NCBI RefSeq assembly: GCF_000969605.1
Contig: NZ_JZUE01000024.1
Location: forward strand, 31,810-95,809
Origin: Aquincola tertiaricarbonis
Lineage (GTDB): Bacteria; Pseudomonadota; Gammaproteobacteria; Burkholderiales; Burkholderiaceae_C
Length of the DNA stretch: 64,000 bases
Direction: 5' to 3'
Each line of letters begins with the position of its first letter. Position 1 is the first letter of the stretch. The notes below the pieces were generated by a model. That model was given only the letters and a program-made list of their open reading frames with translations. It ran no database searches and had not been told where the DNA came from. The translations under genes were made by a program, and so were the position numbers. Shown in pieces: positions 28,150 through 37,373 of the stretch.

Positions 28150-29037
28150 TCAGGTCCGGGGCAGCAGGTGATCGCGCAGTGCCCGCGCAGGCGCCGGCAG
28201 CCAGTCATCGGTGCGCGAGACCACGACCAGCCGGCGATGCGCCCAGTCCTCGCTCAGCGGCCGGCATACCAAGGCGCCCGCGGCATCCCCGGTCACGCCG
28301 ATGGGCACGATGGCCAGGCCCAGGCCCGCATGAACGATGTGCTCGGCCGCTTCGAAGCTGGCCACTTCCAGGCGCGGCATCCAGGTGGCACCGGCCAGCG
28401 CCGCATGGCGGCGCAGCAGGCCGTCCAGCAGGCCGCCGGGCGCCACGCTCACGGCCGGATGGGCCAGCGTCTCGAGCAGGGAGACCGAGGCCTGCGCCGC
28501 CAGCGGATGGTCGTGCGGCATCAGCACGCCCAGCCGGTCGTGGCGGTAGTGCTGCGCCACCAGCTGCCCCGTGTTCACCTCGTCCCACACCACGCCGAGG
28601 TCGGCCGTGCCCTCGCGCACCTCGCGCACCACCTCCGTGCCCACCCGTTCGGTCAGCGACACGCGCAGCCGCGGATGCGCTTCCAGGAAGCAGGCCACGT
28701 CGCCCGGCAGGCCGGAGGCCAGCGCCGACACGCTGGCCACGATGCGCACGTTGCCCACCACGCCGCCCTGGAACTCGCTCAGCTCGGCATGCGCCCGCGC
28801 CATCAGGCTGAGCATCTCGCGGGCGCGGCGCAGCAGCGTCTCGCCGGCCGGCGTCGGCTCGATGCCGCGGCGCCCGCGCACCAGCAGCGGCGTGCCCACG
28901 TCGGCCTCCAGCATCGCCATGCGCTTGCTCACGGCCGAGGCCACCAGCGCTTCGCGGGCCGCCGCGCGGGCGATGTTCCGTTCCTCGCACACGGCGATGA
29001 ACAGTCGCAGCGACACGGGATCGAAGATGCGGCCCAT
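28150..29037 (-). CDS. LysR-family transcriptional regulator
   Basis: A 295-residue LysR protein. The N-terminal winged helix (about 5-65) reads SLRLFIAVCEERNIARAA, AVSKRMAMLEADVGTPLLVR and PTPAGETLL, followed by a substrate-binding domain ending near WLPAPARALRDHL. An in-frame ATG at 29052 would add five residues; no strong ribosome-binding site decides between them. It is divergent from the HMG-CoA-lyase-like gene, separated by about 85 bases, and probably controls that operon. Confidence 0.9.
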   Translation of the reverse strand: MGRIFDPVSLRLFIAVCEERNIARAAAREALVASAVSKRMAMLEADVGTPLLVRGRRGIEPTPAGETLLRRAREMLSLMARAHAELSEFQGGVVGNVRIVASVSALASGLPGDVACFLEAHPRLRVSLTERVGTEVVREVREGTADLGVVWDEVNTGQLVAQHYRHDRLGVLMPHDHPLAAQASVSLLETLAHPAVSVAPGGLLDGLLRRHAALAGATWMPRLEVASFEAAEHIVHAGLGLAIVPIGVTGDAAGALVCRPLSEDWAHRRLVVVSRTDDWLPAPARALRDHLLPRT

Positions 29038-29121
29038 GGGGCATTCTGGCATCGCCAACGGGAACGAAAGACGTTCCCAAAAGTCGCTGGACTCTCGCGC
29101 CGCGATGCCTAGAGTGCAGCC

Positions 29122-30066
29122 ATGCCTTCCGATACGCCCCTGACCCCCGTCGCCGTGCGCGACACCAGCCTGCGCGACGGGCTGCAGTCCATCGCGCGCA
29201 CCGTGCCCACCGACACCAAGCTGCAGTGGCTGCAGGGCCTGTACCAGGCCGGCCTGCGGCAGCTGGAAGTGGGCTCCTTCGTTCCGCCGCGGCTGATGCC
29301 GCAGCTGGCCGACACCGCCACCATCGTGCAGGCTGCCTGCCAGCTGCCGGGGCTGCAGGTCACGGCGCTGGTGCCCAACCTGCGCGGCGCCGAGGCGGCC
29401 TTGGCCGCCGGTGCCCATGTGATGCTGCTGCCGCTGTCGGCCAGCCACGCGCACAGCCTGGCCAACCTGCGCAAGACACCGGATGACGTGGTGGCCGAGC
29501 TGGGCCGCATCCGCGCCGCGCGCGACAGCGCCGGCAGCCCCTGCCGCATCGAGCTGGGCATCAGCACCGCCTTCGGCTGCACCCTGCAGGGCGTGGTCGA
29601 GCCGCGGGAAGTGCTGCGGCTGGTGGCCGCGGGCCTGGATGCCGGTGCCGACGAGGTGAGCCTGGCCGACACCGTGGGCTATGCCGGCCCGCAGCAGGTG
29701 CGCAGCCTGTTCGACGCCGCCCTGCGCCTGGCCGGCGAGCGCCTCACCACCGCGCACTTCCATGACACCCGGGGCCTGGGCGCAGCCAACGTGGTGGCGG
29801 CATGGCAGGCCGGCATCCGCCGCTTCGACGCCTGCGCGGGGGGCATCGGCGGCTGCCCGCATGCCCCCGGGGCCAGCGGCAACGTGGCCACCGAGGACCT
29901 GGCCTGGCTGTTCGCCAGCATGGGCGTGCCCACCGGCCTGCAGTTCGATGCGCTGATGTCGCTGCGCGGCCGCCTGGCCGGGTGGCTGGCCGGCGAGCCG
30001 CTGCATGGCGCCATCTGGCGCGCCGGCCTGCCCAGGACCCTGCTGGCCCAACCCACTGAAGCCTGA
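29122..30066 (+). CDS. Hydroxymethylglutaryl-CoA lyase family protein
   Basis: A 314-residue TIM-barrel lyase of the HMGL family. Metal and catalytic motifs are present: VRDTSLRDGLQS, the HFHDTRGLG pair and the signature GGIGGCPHAPGASGNVATED with its catalytic cysteine. The family cleaves 3-hydroxy-3-methylglutaryl-CoA to acetyl-CoA and acetoacetate, or related 3-hydroxyacyl-CoA compounds such as citramalyl-CoA. It is 1 base from the start of a type III CoA transferase, so the pair probably activates and cleaves an imported acid. Exact substrate is open. Confidence 0.9.
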   Translation: MPSDTPLTPVAVRDTSLRDGLQSIARTVPTDTKLQWLQGLYQAGLRQLEVGSFVPPRLMPQLADTATIVQAACQLPGLQVTALVPNLRGAEAALAAGAHVMLLPLSASHAHSLANLRKTPDDVVAELGRIRAARDSAGSPCRIELGISTAFGCTLQGVVEPREVLRLVAAGLDAGADEVSLADTVGYAGPQQVRSLFDAALRLAGERLTTAHFHDTRGLGAANVVAAWQAGIRRFDACAGGIGGCPHAPGASGNVATEDLAWLFASMGVPTGLQFDALMSLRGRLAGWLAGEPLHGAIWRAGLPRTLLAQPTEA

Positions 30067-30067
30067 C

Positions 30068-31285
30068 ATGACCGACATCCTGCAAGAACAAGCGAACACC
30101 ACCGCCCTGCCGCTGCAGGGGCTGCGAGTGGTGGAGTTCACCCACATGGTGATGGGCCCGACCTGCGGCATGGTGCTGGCCGACCTGGGCGCCGAGGTCA
30201 TCAAGGTGGAGCCGGTGGCCGGCGAAGGCACGCGCACGCTGCAGGGCGCCGGCAGCGGCTTCTTCCCCATGTTCAACCGCAACAAGAAGAGCATCGGGCT
30301 GGACCTGCACACCCCCGCCGGGGCCGAGGCGGCACGTCGCCTGGCCGCCAGCGCCGACGTGGTGATCGAGAACTTCAAGCCGGGCACGATGGCCAAGTAC
30401 GGACTCGATTTCCCGAGCCTGTGCGCCGCCAACCCGCGGCTCATCTATGCCAGCCACAAGGGCTTCCTGCCCGGCCCCTACGAGCGGCGCACCGCGCTGG
30501 ACGAGGTGGTGCAGATGATGGGCGGCCTGGCCTACATGACCGGGCGGCCGGGCGACCCGGTGCGGGCCGGCACCAGCGTCAACGACATCATGGGCGGCCT
30601 GTTCGGCGCCATCGCGGTGATGGGCGCGCTCATCCAGCGCGGCATCACCGGCCGCGGCACGGAGGTGCAGAGCGCACTGTTCGAGAACAACGTGTTCCTG
30701 ATGGGCCAGCACATACTGCAGTACGCGGTGACCGGCCGGCCGCCGCAACCCATGCCGGCCCGCGACAACCCGTGGGCGGTGTACGACGTGTTCACCGTGG
30801 CCGGCGGCGAGCAGATCTTCCTGGCGGCGGTGAGCGACGCCCAGTGGCGCCTGTTCTGCCGCGCGCTGGGCCTGGACGACCTGCTGCAGGACGCTGCGCT
30901 GGCCACCAACCACCAGCGGGTGAACCTGCGGCCGCAGCTGCTGCGCACCCTGGCCGAGCGCCTGGCCCACCGCAGCGCGGCGGAGCTGGCTGCGCTGATG
31001 GAAGCCGCCGGCCTGCCGTTTGCGCCCATCCGCCGGCCCGAGGAACTGCTGGACGATCCGCACCTGCTGGCCAGCGGCGGCCTGGCCGACGTGGTGCTGC
31101 CCGACGGCGCCCGCGCCGGGCAAACGGCCAAGACCACGCTGCTGCCCTTCACGCTGGACGGCCGGCGTGCCGGCGTGCGGCTGCAGCCCCCCCGGCTGGG
31201 CGAGCACACCGACGGCCTGCTCGCCAGCGTGGGCTACGACCCGGCGCAGGTCGAGGCCCTGCGCGTTGCGGGCTGCGCGCGCTGA
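30068..31285 (+). CDS. CaiB/BaiF (type III) CoA transferase
   Basis: A 405-residue family III CoA transferase with N-terminal VVEFTHMVMGPTCGMVLADLG, VIKVEP and RNKKSIGLDL, and the probable catalytic Asp in GTSVNDIMGG. The ATG at 30068 lies next to the stop of the lyase gene. With a lyase of the HMGL family and a Bug-type receptor in the same operon it likely transfers CoA from succinyl-CoA or acetyl-CoA onto a C5-C6 hydroxy-dicarboxylate before cleavage. The eukaryotic homologue SUGCT uses hydroxymethylglutarate/glutarate, which suggests but does not prove that substrate here. Confidence 0.88.
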   Translation: MTDILQEQANTTALPLQGLRVVEFTHMVMGPTCGMVLADLGAEVIKVEPVAGEGTRTLQGAGSGFFPMFNRNKKSIGLDLHTPAGAEAARRLAASADVVIENFKPGTMAKYGLDFPSLCAANPRLIYASHKGFLPGPYERRTALDEVVQMMGGLAYMTGRPGDPVRAGTSVNDIMGGLFGAIAVMGALIQRGITGRGTEVQSALFENNVFLMGQHILQYAVTGRPPQPMPARDNPWAVYDVFTVAGGEQIFLAAVSDAQWRLFCRALGLDDLLQDAALATNHQRVNLRPQLLRTLAERLAHRSAAELAALMEAAGLPFAPIRRPEELLDDPHLLASGGLADVVLPDGARAGQTAKTTLLPFTLDGRRAGVRLQPPRLGEHTDGLLASVGYDPAQVEALRVAGCAR

Positions 31286-31325
31286 GCGCAGCGGCCCCGG
31301 ACCCTTCCACAAAACGGAGACAACG

Positions 31326-32327
31326 ATGACCCACGACCTGACCCTCCATGCGACACGGCGCCAATGCCTGCGCAGCGCAGTCGCCCTTGCGGCAGCGGCC
31401 ACCCTGCCCCTGGCGCGCACGGCCCGGGCCGCCGACACGCCTGCCGCCGTGCGGCTGGTGCTGCCCCATGCGGCGGGATCGGGCGTGGATGCCATCGCCC
31501 GCGCCATGCAGAACGCCCTGGGCAAGGCGCTGGGCGCCTCCATCGTGGTGGACAACCAGCCCGGGGCCGGCGGCATCGTCGGCCTGCAGCAGCTGGCCCG
31601 CGCGACACCCGACGGCCACACGCTGAGCCTGGTGTCGAACAACGTGGTCATCTTTCCCAGCGTCTACAAGTCGCTGCCGTTCCAGATGCCCGGTGACTTC
31701 ACGCCGGTGGCCGTGTGCGGCACCACGCCGATGGTGCTGGTGGTGCATCCGCGCTGGCAGGTGACGGATGCGCAGGGCTTCCTCGCGCTGCTCAAGGCCC
31801 GGCCGACCGACCTGACCTATGGCTCGGGCGGCAACGGCACCATCCTGCACCTGGCGGCCGAGCTGCTGCTGGACGAGACGGGCACCAAGGCGCGCCACAT
31901 TCCGTACAAGGGCGTGGGACCCATGGTCTCAGACCTGGTGGGCGGGCAGATCGACTTCGCGGTGGTGGCCCTGCCCACCGCCCAGCCGCATCTGCGCAGC
32001 GGCGCCTTGCGCGCCATCGGCCTGACCACCGCCGAGCGCGTGCCGGCCGCCAAGGAGATCCCTACCTTTACCGAGCAGGGCCTGCCGGCCTATGTGGTGG
32101 ATGCCTGGTTCGCGATGCTGGGGCCCAAGGGCCTGCCCGCGCCGGTGGTGCAGCGCCTGCATGGCGCGCTGGCCGCCACCTTTGCCAGCCCCGAGGTCAA
32201 GGAGATGATGGACCGGCAGGGCAACGTCATCCGCCTGGGCACGCCGGAGCAGGCCGGCCCGTTCCTGCGCAGCGAACTGGACAAGTACGCCGCCATCGTG
32301 CGCAAGGCCAACGTGCGGCTGGACTGA
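31326..32327 (+). CDS. Tripartite tricarboxylate transporter (Bug/TctC) substrate-binding protein
   Basis: A 333-residue periplasmic receptor. The N-terminus (RRQCLRSAVALAAAATLPLA...ARAA) is a signal peptide with twin arginines. The Bug family motifs are clear: LVLPHAAGSGVDAIAR, VVDNQPGAGGIVG, PYKGVGPM and DLVGGQIDFAV. Receptors of this type bind carboxylates; many are orphans without TctA/TctB, as here. It follows the CoA transferase by 40 bases with the ribosome-binding site ACGGAGACAACG. Its 3' part overlaps an antisense reading frame that continues the convergent PEP-CTERM gene. Confidence 0.92.
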   Translation: MTHDLTLHATRRQCLRSAVALAAAATLPLARTARAADTPAAVRLVLPHAAGSGVDAIARAMQNALGKALGASIVVDNQPGAGGIVGLQQLARATPDGHTLSLVSNNVVIFPSVYKSLPFQMPGDFTPVAVCGTTPMVLVVHPRWQVTDAQGFLALLKARPTDLTYGSGGNGTILHLAAELLLDETGTKARHIPYKGVGPMVSDLVGGQIDFAVVALPTAQPHLRSGALRAIGLTTAERVPAAKEIPTFTEQGLPAYVVDAWFAMLGPKGLPAPVVQRLHGALAATFASPEVKEMMDRQGNVIRLGTPEQAGPFLRSELDKYAAIVRKANVRLD

Positions 32328-33062
32328 GGCCGCCGCCCGCCGGCGCCGCCAGAGGCCCGGCACGAGGCAGCCTGCCAGGCCCAGCGCCAGCATCCCGGCC
32401 GTGGCCGGCTCCGGCACCACGCTGACGGCCAGGTTCACCGCGTCCACGCCGACGTTCTGCAGGGCCACGTTGTTGGTGTCCGCGAAGCGCAGCCGCAGCG
32501 TCTGGCCCTCGTGGGCCTGCAGCACGGCCGCGACGTCGAACGACAGCAGCTGGTACGCGGCCTGGCCGGCGGTGCCGGGCGTGCTGCGGTACAGCGGCTG
32601 CAGGCTGTCGGTGGCGAAGACGTCGGCCGACGGCAGCAGCAGATCCACCCGCACCTGCTGGTTGAGCGCGGGCGTGGCGAAGGCCAGGGTCTCGGGCACG
32701 AAGGCCTCGCCCGCTTCGTTGCGAACGTACAGCTGGAACGACAGCAGCGCCGTCGACACGCCGGCCGGCACCACGAAGTCCTGGTACAGCACATGGGCGC
32801 CCGGCCCTTCGGCATCGCTCATCGCGGCGCGGGTGCCTTGCGGCGGCGCGGCCACCGGGCTGGCGGTCAGCGGGCTGCCGCTGCCGGACTGGCTGCGGAA
32901 GCCGCCGTCGCTGCCCGGCCGGTCGGCGACGGTCCAGCCGTCCAGGCCCGACTCGAAACCGCCATTGACCAGCACGGCCTGCGCCGGCGCCCCCGTGGCG
33001 GCCAGCGCACCGCACAACGCGGCCGACCCCAGCAGGCGATGGAAAGCGGCGGGTGCTTGCAT
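31929..33062 (-). CDS. PEP-CTERM protein with abnormal C-terminal read-through
   Basis: The first about 245 residues are a normal PEP-CTERM protein: signal peptide, a Gly/Ser-rich body resembling a carbohydrate-binding-like N-terminus (LVNGGFESGLDGWTV), then VPEPAT, a hydrophobic helix and GLWRRRR at about 32340. A stop is expected here but absent. The frame continues 130 codons as the antisense of the Bug receptor gene and ends only at 31929. Either the stop was lost, or a sequencing or real frameshift lies near 32330-32345. An exosortase signal that is not C-terminal would not be expected to be processed. It is 12 bases downstream of the PQQ-type dehydrogenase gene. Confidence 0.7.
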   Translation of the reverse strand: MQAPAAFHRLLGSAALCGALAATGAPAQAVLVNGGFESGLDGWTVADRPGSDGGFRSQSGSGSPLTASPVAAPPQGTRAAMSDAEGPGAHVLYQDFVVPAGVSTALLSFQLYVRNEAGEAFVPETLAFATPALNQQVRVDLLLPSADVFATDSLQPLYRSTPGTAGQAAYQLLSFDVAAVLQAHEGQTLRLRFADTNNVALQNVGVDAVNLAVSVVPEPATAGMLALGLAGCLVPGLWRRRRAAASVQPHVGLAHDGGVLVQFAAQERAGLLRRAQADDVALPVHHLLDLGAGKGGGQRAMQALHHRRGQALGPQHREPGIHHIGRQALLGKGRDLLGGRHALGGGQADGAQGAAAQMRLGGGQGHHREVDLPAHQV

Positions 33063-33074
33063 GGCGACACTCCT

Positions 33075-34526
33075 TCAGCGCAGGGCGATGCGGTAGACCG
33101 TGCCTCGGCTCAACGAGACGACGTACAGCGCGCCGTCAGGACCTTCGCGGATATCCGGCGTGGCGCCGAAGCCCTGGCCGATGACCAGGCTCTCGGCCTC
33201 GGTGGCGTCGTACTTGGCCAGGTTGTCCACCACGCCGTCGGCCAGCCGCGGATCGGCGCTGGTGTCCACCGACCGCCGGTCGGCCGTCAGGCGCAGGCAA
33301 TACAGGCGGCTGTTGCTGTCGGTGGCGGTGCCCAGCCACAGCGTGCCGGTGTACGGGGTGCCCAGGCCGTTGCCGTGGACGAAGGCCGCGCCGGCCGGCG
33401 CCACCTCGTAGCGCCAGCTGAGCTGCGGGTCGCGGTAGGTGGCGCCCGGCAACATCACCATGCGGGAGCGGGCCAGCGCGGCGGTGTAGGCGATGCGGGT
33501 GGGCGGGTAGCGGGTCTGCTGCAGCGAGGAGCCGAACGACAGCGTCTCGATGCGCTTGAACTCCGCCAGGCGCGACAAGGGCCCGGCCACCTGGATCCAG
33601 CCGCCATTCATGCCGGGCGTCACCGCATTGAGTTCGCTGAAGGCATCGTCCGCGTTCTCGGTCAGCCACAGCAGGCCGCTGGCGCGGTCGAAGTCCATGC
33701 CGAAGCCGTTGCGATGGCCGTATGAATACACCCGCGTGAGCTGTGCGCCCACGTCGCCACCCAGGCTGCTGCCCAGCGCGAAGAACGGGTTGTCGGCCGG
33801 CACGCTGCCATCGGCATTCAACCGCAGCACCACGCCGGACAGGTGCGCCGCGTCCGGCGCCGGCCCGCCCAGGGTGTCGTCCACCAGCGGCTCGGCCACG
33901 AACGGGCCGCTGCCCAGGTTCTGCATCCAGCCGCGCCGGCCGAGGTCGCCGACGAAGACATACAGCTTGCCATCGGGCCCGAAGCGCAACTGGCCGCCGT
34001 TGTGGTTGCCCCGCTCGGCCGCGTTCTGCGTGCCTTCATGCCCGGGCACCGGCACGTTGTCGGTCTGCCGCGCGCGCAGGCTCAGCAGCTTCTGGTTGAA
34101 CACCAGCTGGCTGCCGTTCCAGGTCCAGCGGTCCAGCCGCGTGCCCAGCGCCGGCGTGGCCGACACGTCCACGCTGTCGGCACCGGTGGCGCTTTCGGTC
34201 CACAGCAGGTACACCGAGGGCACAGCGGGGAACTGCGGATGCAGCGCGATGCCCAGCAGCCCGCGCTCCGAACTGGAATTGACCGGCAGGTCCAGCACCG
34301 CCGCGGCCTGCACCACGCCGTTGACCACGCGCCGCACCCGGCCCGACGCCTTCTCGATCACCAGGGCATCGCCTGGCCCGATGAACACCAGGCCCACCGG
34401 CTGCAGCAGGCCGGTGGCATACGGCGTGACGACCAGCGCCGGGTCCGCCACCGTCTGCGCCAGGCAGGGCGCGAAGGTGCCCAGCAGGGCGGTGGCGATC
34501 GCGACCACGCGGGACAGGCTCTTCAT
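33075..34526 (-). CDS. PQQ-dependent sugar dehydrogenase (GSDH family), secreted
   Basis: A 483-residue secreted protein with signal peptide ending near PCLAQ and a six-bladed propeller of the glucose/sorbosone dehydrogenase family: GLLGIALHPQFP, ERGNHNGGQLRFGPDGKLYVFVGD, the YSYGHRNGFGMDFD segment and EGPDGALYVV. In soluble glucose dehydrogenase these stretches bind PQQ and calcium. It likely oxidises an aldose in the periplasm or outside the cell, but family members with other functions exist. It precedes a PEP-CTERM gene by 12 bases, which suggests a surface-attached pair. The start follows CGAGGAGCGGTGCC. Confidence 0.85.
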   Translation of the reverse strand: MKSLSRVVAIATALLGTFAPCLAQTVADPALVVTPYATGLLQPVGLVFIGPGDALVIEKASGRVRRVVNGVVQAAAVLDLPVNSSSERGLLGIALHPQFPAVPSVYLLWTESATGADSVDVSATPALGTRLDRWTWNGSQLVFNQKLLSLRARQTDNVPVPGHEGTQNAAERGNHNGGQLRFGPDGKLYVFVGDLGRRGWMQNLGSGPFVAEPLVDDTLGGPAPDAAHLSGVVLRLNADGSVPADNPFFALGSSLGGDVGAQLTRVYSYGHRNGFGMDFDRASGLLWLTENADDAFSELNAVTPGMNGGWIQVAGPLSRLAEFKRIETLSFGSSLQQTRYPPTRIAYTAALARSRMVMLPGATYRDPQLSWRYEVAPAGAAFVHGNGLGTPYTGTLWLGTATDSNSRLYCLRLTADRRSVDTSADPRLADGVVDNLAKYDATEAESLVIGQGFGATPDIREGPDGALYVVSLSRGTVYRIALR

Positions 34527-34582
34527 GGCACCGCTCCTCGAAGCGCATCGAGCCTAGTCCATGGGCCTGGGCGGTTGAACCC

Positions 34583-35533
34583 CTAGGTCGTGCCGCGGGG
34601 CAAGGCCATCGATGCGGCCGCAGCACGTCCCGCGTTGTACGGCTTGAACACCTCGACCACCCAGTCCACGAAGACCCGCAGCTTGGCGCTGACGTGGCGG
34701 TTGGCCGGATAGGCCACGTGGAACGGCATCGGCGGCGGCGCCCAGTCGGCCAGCACCTCCACCAGGGCGCCGGTGTCGATGTGCGGCTGCACGATGGGGC
34801 CGAAGGTCTGCACCAGGCCCAGGCCGGTCAGCGCGGCGTTCAGGTGCGCCGTGCTCTCGTTGACCGAGATCGGGCCCTGGGCGGCGATCTCGAACCGCTG
34901 GTCGCCGCGCACATACACCGCCGGCACGATGCGGCCGGACGCGGCCGAGAAGTAGTTGGCCATGGCATGACGGCCATCCAGCAGCTCCTGCGGGTTGGCG
35001 GGGGTGCCGTGCTGCGCCAGGTAGGCCGGCGAGGCGACCGTGGTGAACGCCATCTGCGCGATGCGGCGGGCCACCAGGGACTGGTCGGTCATCGCGCCGC
35101 CGCGGATCACACAGTCCACCGCTTCGCCCACCAGATGCACCGGCCGGTCGCTGACACCCAGCGCGATCTGCACCTGCGGATAACGCTTGTAGAAGGCCGG
35201 CAGCCGCGGCATCAGGATCAGGTTGGCGACCACCGAGCCGACGTCCACGCGCACGCAACCTCTGGGGTTGGTGCGTTCCTGCGTCAGGTCGGATTCGATC
35301 TCCTCCAGTTCGGCCAGCACGCGCGCGGTGCGCTGGTAGTAGGCCGCGCCTTCCGGCGTGACCGTCACCCGCCGGGTCGTGCGTTGCAGCAGCTTGACCT
35401 TGAGCCGCGCCTCCAGCCGCTGGACCAGCTTGGTCACGCTGGGCTTGGGCATCTGCAGCTGGTCGGCCGCGCGGGTGAAGCTGCCGGCCTCAACGACGCG
35501 GGCGAAGACCCGCATGGCGGTGATCTGGTCCAT
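34583..35533 (-). CDS. LysR-family transcriptional regulator (divergent from SDR)
   Basis: A 316-residue LysR regulator: winged helix [20 protein letters not shown] with [18 protein letters not shown], then a substrate domain that ends with [14 protein letters not shown]. It belongs to the CrgA/DsdC-like branch often found beside a short-chain dehydrogenase. It is divergent from the SDR gene at 35646 with a 112-base gap between starts, so it probably regulates it. The PQQ-dehydrogenase gene lies 56 bases downstream on the same strand. Confidence 0.9.
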   Translation of the reverse strand: MDQITAMRVFARVVEAGSFTRAADQLQMPKPSVTKLVQRLEARLKVKLLQRTTRRVTVTPEGAAYYQRTARVLAELEEIESDLTQERTNPRGCVRVDVGSVVANLILMPRLPAFYKRYPQVQIALGVSDRPVHLVGEAVDCVIRGGAMTDQSLVARRIAQMAFTTVASPAYLAQHGTPANPQELLDGRHAMANYFSAASGRIVPAVYVRGDQRFEIAAQGPISVNESTAHLNAALTGLGLVQTFGPIVQPHIDTGALVEVLADWAPPPMPFHVAYPANRHVSAKLRVFVDWVVEVFKPYNAGRAAAASMALPRGTT

Positions 35534-35645
35534 CGGCGGATTATTGGCAGATTGGAAACAGAGCGGTGCCGGCCAGCGGCTTGGCCGATGGGTATCGCGC
35601 TTCCACACTGCATCGCTCCTGAACACACCAGCAAGGCAGACCCCC

Positions 35646-36398
35646 ATGACTTCCAGACTCACCGGCAAGATCGCCCTCGTCACCGGCGGCACCAGCGGCA
35701 TCGGCCTGGCCACCGCCAAGCGCTTCGTCGCCGAAGGCGCGCATGTCTTCGTCACCGGCCGCCGCCAGGCACACCTGGACGCCGCGGTGGAAGAGATCGG
35801 CGGCAACGTGACCGGCGTGCGCAGCGACGTGTCCGACCTGGCCGACCTCGACCGGCTGTACGCCACGATCCAGCGCGACCAGGGCCGGCTCGACGTGCTC
35901 TTCGCCAATGCCGGCGGCGGCCAGGTGGCGCCGCTGGGCCAGATCACCGAGGAGCACTTCGACAGCATCTTCAACACCAATGTGCGCGGCCTGGTGTTCA
36001 CGGTGCAGAAGGCGCTGCCGCTGATGCCCAGGGGCGCCACCATCGTGCTGAATGCCTCGACCACCTCGATCAAGGGCACGCCCGGCTTCAGCATCTACAG
36101 CGCCAGCAAGGCGGCGGTACGCAACCTGGCACGCAGCTGGATGCTGGACCTGAAGGAGGCGGGCATCCGCGTCAACGTGCTCAGCCCTGGCGTGGTGCCG
36201 ACGCCGGCCTACGAGCTGCTGGGACTCCAGGGCGAGCAGCTGGCCGGCTTCATCGAGATGCAGGCCCGCACGATCCCGCTCGGCCGCGTCGGCACCACCG
36301 ACGAGATCGCCAAGGCGGCGGTGTTCCTCGCCTGCGACGACAGCAGCTTCGTCAACGGCGTCGAGCTGTTCGCCGACGGCGGCATGACGCAGGTGTGA
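35646..36398 (+). CDS. Short-chain dehydrogenase/reductase
   Basis: A 250-residue classical SDR. The nucleotide motif [13 protein letters not shown] (FANAGG), catalytic Ser in NASTTSIKG, and YSASK with Tyr and Lys are all visible. An Arg in TGRR after the second strand favours NADP(H). Substrate is unknown. It is divergent from the LysR gene, a common pair in Burkholderiales that often responds to quinones or other electrophiles. The aldose epimerase downstream is convergent and probably unrelated. Confidence 0.92.
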   Translation: MTSRLTGKIALVTGGTSGIGLATAKRFVAEGAHVFVTGRRQAHLDAAVEEIGGNVTGVRSDVSDLADLDRLYATIQRDQGRLDVLFANAGGGQVAPLGQITEEHFDSIFNTNVRGLVFTVQKALPLMPRGATIVLNASTTSIKGTPGFSIYSASKAAVRNLARSWMLDLKEAGIRVNVLSPGVVPTPAYELLGLQGEQLAGFIEMQARTIPLGRVGTTDEIAKAAVFLACDDSSFVNGVELFADGGMTQV

Positions 36399-36434
36399 TC
36401 CGCCCCGGGCGGACGCCGCATTGCTGCCACGCCC

Positions 36435-37373
36435 TCACAGCGCATGCACCGACCACCGCATGCGCAGGCTCAGGCTGTCGCCAGGCTGCAGCAGCCGCAG
36501 GCCGGGTCGGCCGGGCAGGTGAAAGGCATCGATGGGATGGGTGATCGGCTCGAAGCAGAAGGCATCGCCCCGGGGCGGCCGGTACACCAGGCAGCAGCGG
36601 GCGTCGGCCGCTGCGCCCGGGTCGAAGCCGGGCATGTGCAACGCCAGCGCGATGCCGCGCTCGGGCCATTCGATGCGGGCGGTGCCGGCCCAGCCGCCGA
36701 AGGCGTTGTCGATGAAGCTGCCGTGGGCTTCGATGCCCGCGCTCAGGTTCCAGTCATCGGGCAGCTGCGTGCTGTAGCCGGTGGGAATCGGGTCGTCACC
36801 GCTCAGCCACACACCCTGCACCGGCGCCTGCAGCCGGGTGCGGGGCGTGCGCTCGAACCACGGGTGCACGCCCAGGCCATAGGGCAGCGGCTCGGTGCCC
36901 AGGTGGCGCACCGTGAGCACCTGGTCCAGGCCTTCGGCGTCCAGCGCGAAGCGCTGCGTGGCCTCGTAGTGATGCGGGTTGCCGCCGTGCTCGAAGGAGG
37001 TGAGCACCAGGGTGGCATGGGCCGGGCCATGCTCGGCCACCTGCCAGGGCTGCAGCCAGCCATCGCCGTGGATCGGATACGGCTCGCCCTGGCGATTGGG
37101 CTGCATGGCATGGAAGCGGCCCGGCGCACTTTCGAAGCTGCCGCCGCTGATCCGATTGGACCAGGGCACCATCGCAAAACTCGCGCAGCGGTAGAGGTCG
37201 GTGCCGCCATCCCAGGGGCGCCACAGGTTCACCATGCCCTGCGGCGTGCCGCATTGCCAGGCGGCCACCGCGCCGCCCAGCGTGGGCAGAAGGCCCAGGC
37301 GCTGCTCGCCGGCGCGCAGCCACAGCACCTCATGGGCCTCCGACTGGAAACGGGTGTCTTCAGGCGTGGTCAT
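36435..37373 (-). CDS. Aldose 1-epimerase family protein
   Basis: A 312-residue mutarotase-fold protein. Family residues include LLPTLGGAVAAW, the NRISGG arginine/asparagine, HGDGWLQPW with a candidate catalytic His and GVHPWF with the second His. It interconverts the alpha and beta anomers of an aldose. The gene overlaps the preceding lactonase gene by 14 bases, so they are coupled. In the sugar-oxidation cluster it would supply the anomer used by the sugar 1-dehydrogenase. Confidence 0.9.
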   Translation of the reverse strand: MTTPEDTRFQSEAHEVLWLRAGEQRLGLLPTLGGAVAAWQCGTPQGMVNLWRPWDGGTDLYRCASFAMVPWSNRISGGSFESAPGRFHAMQPNRQGEPYPIHGDGWLQPWQVAEHGPAHATLVLTSFEHGGNPHHYEATQRFALDAEGLDQVLTVRHLGTEPLPYGLGVHPWFERTPRTRLQAPVQGVWLSGDDPIPTGYSTQLPDDWNLSAGIEAHGSFIDNAFGGWAGTARIEWPERGIALALHMPGFDPGAAADARCCLVYRPPRGDAFCFEPITHPIDAFHLPGRPGLRLLQPGDSLSLRMRWSVHAL

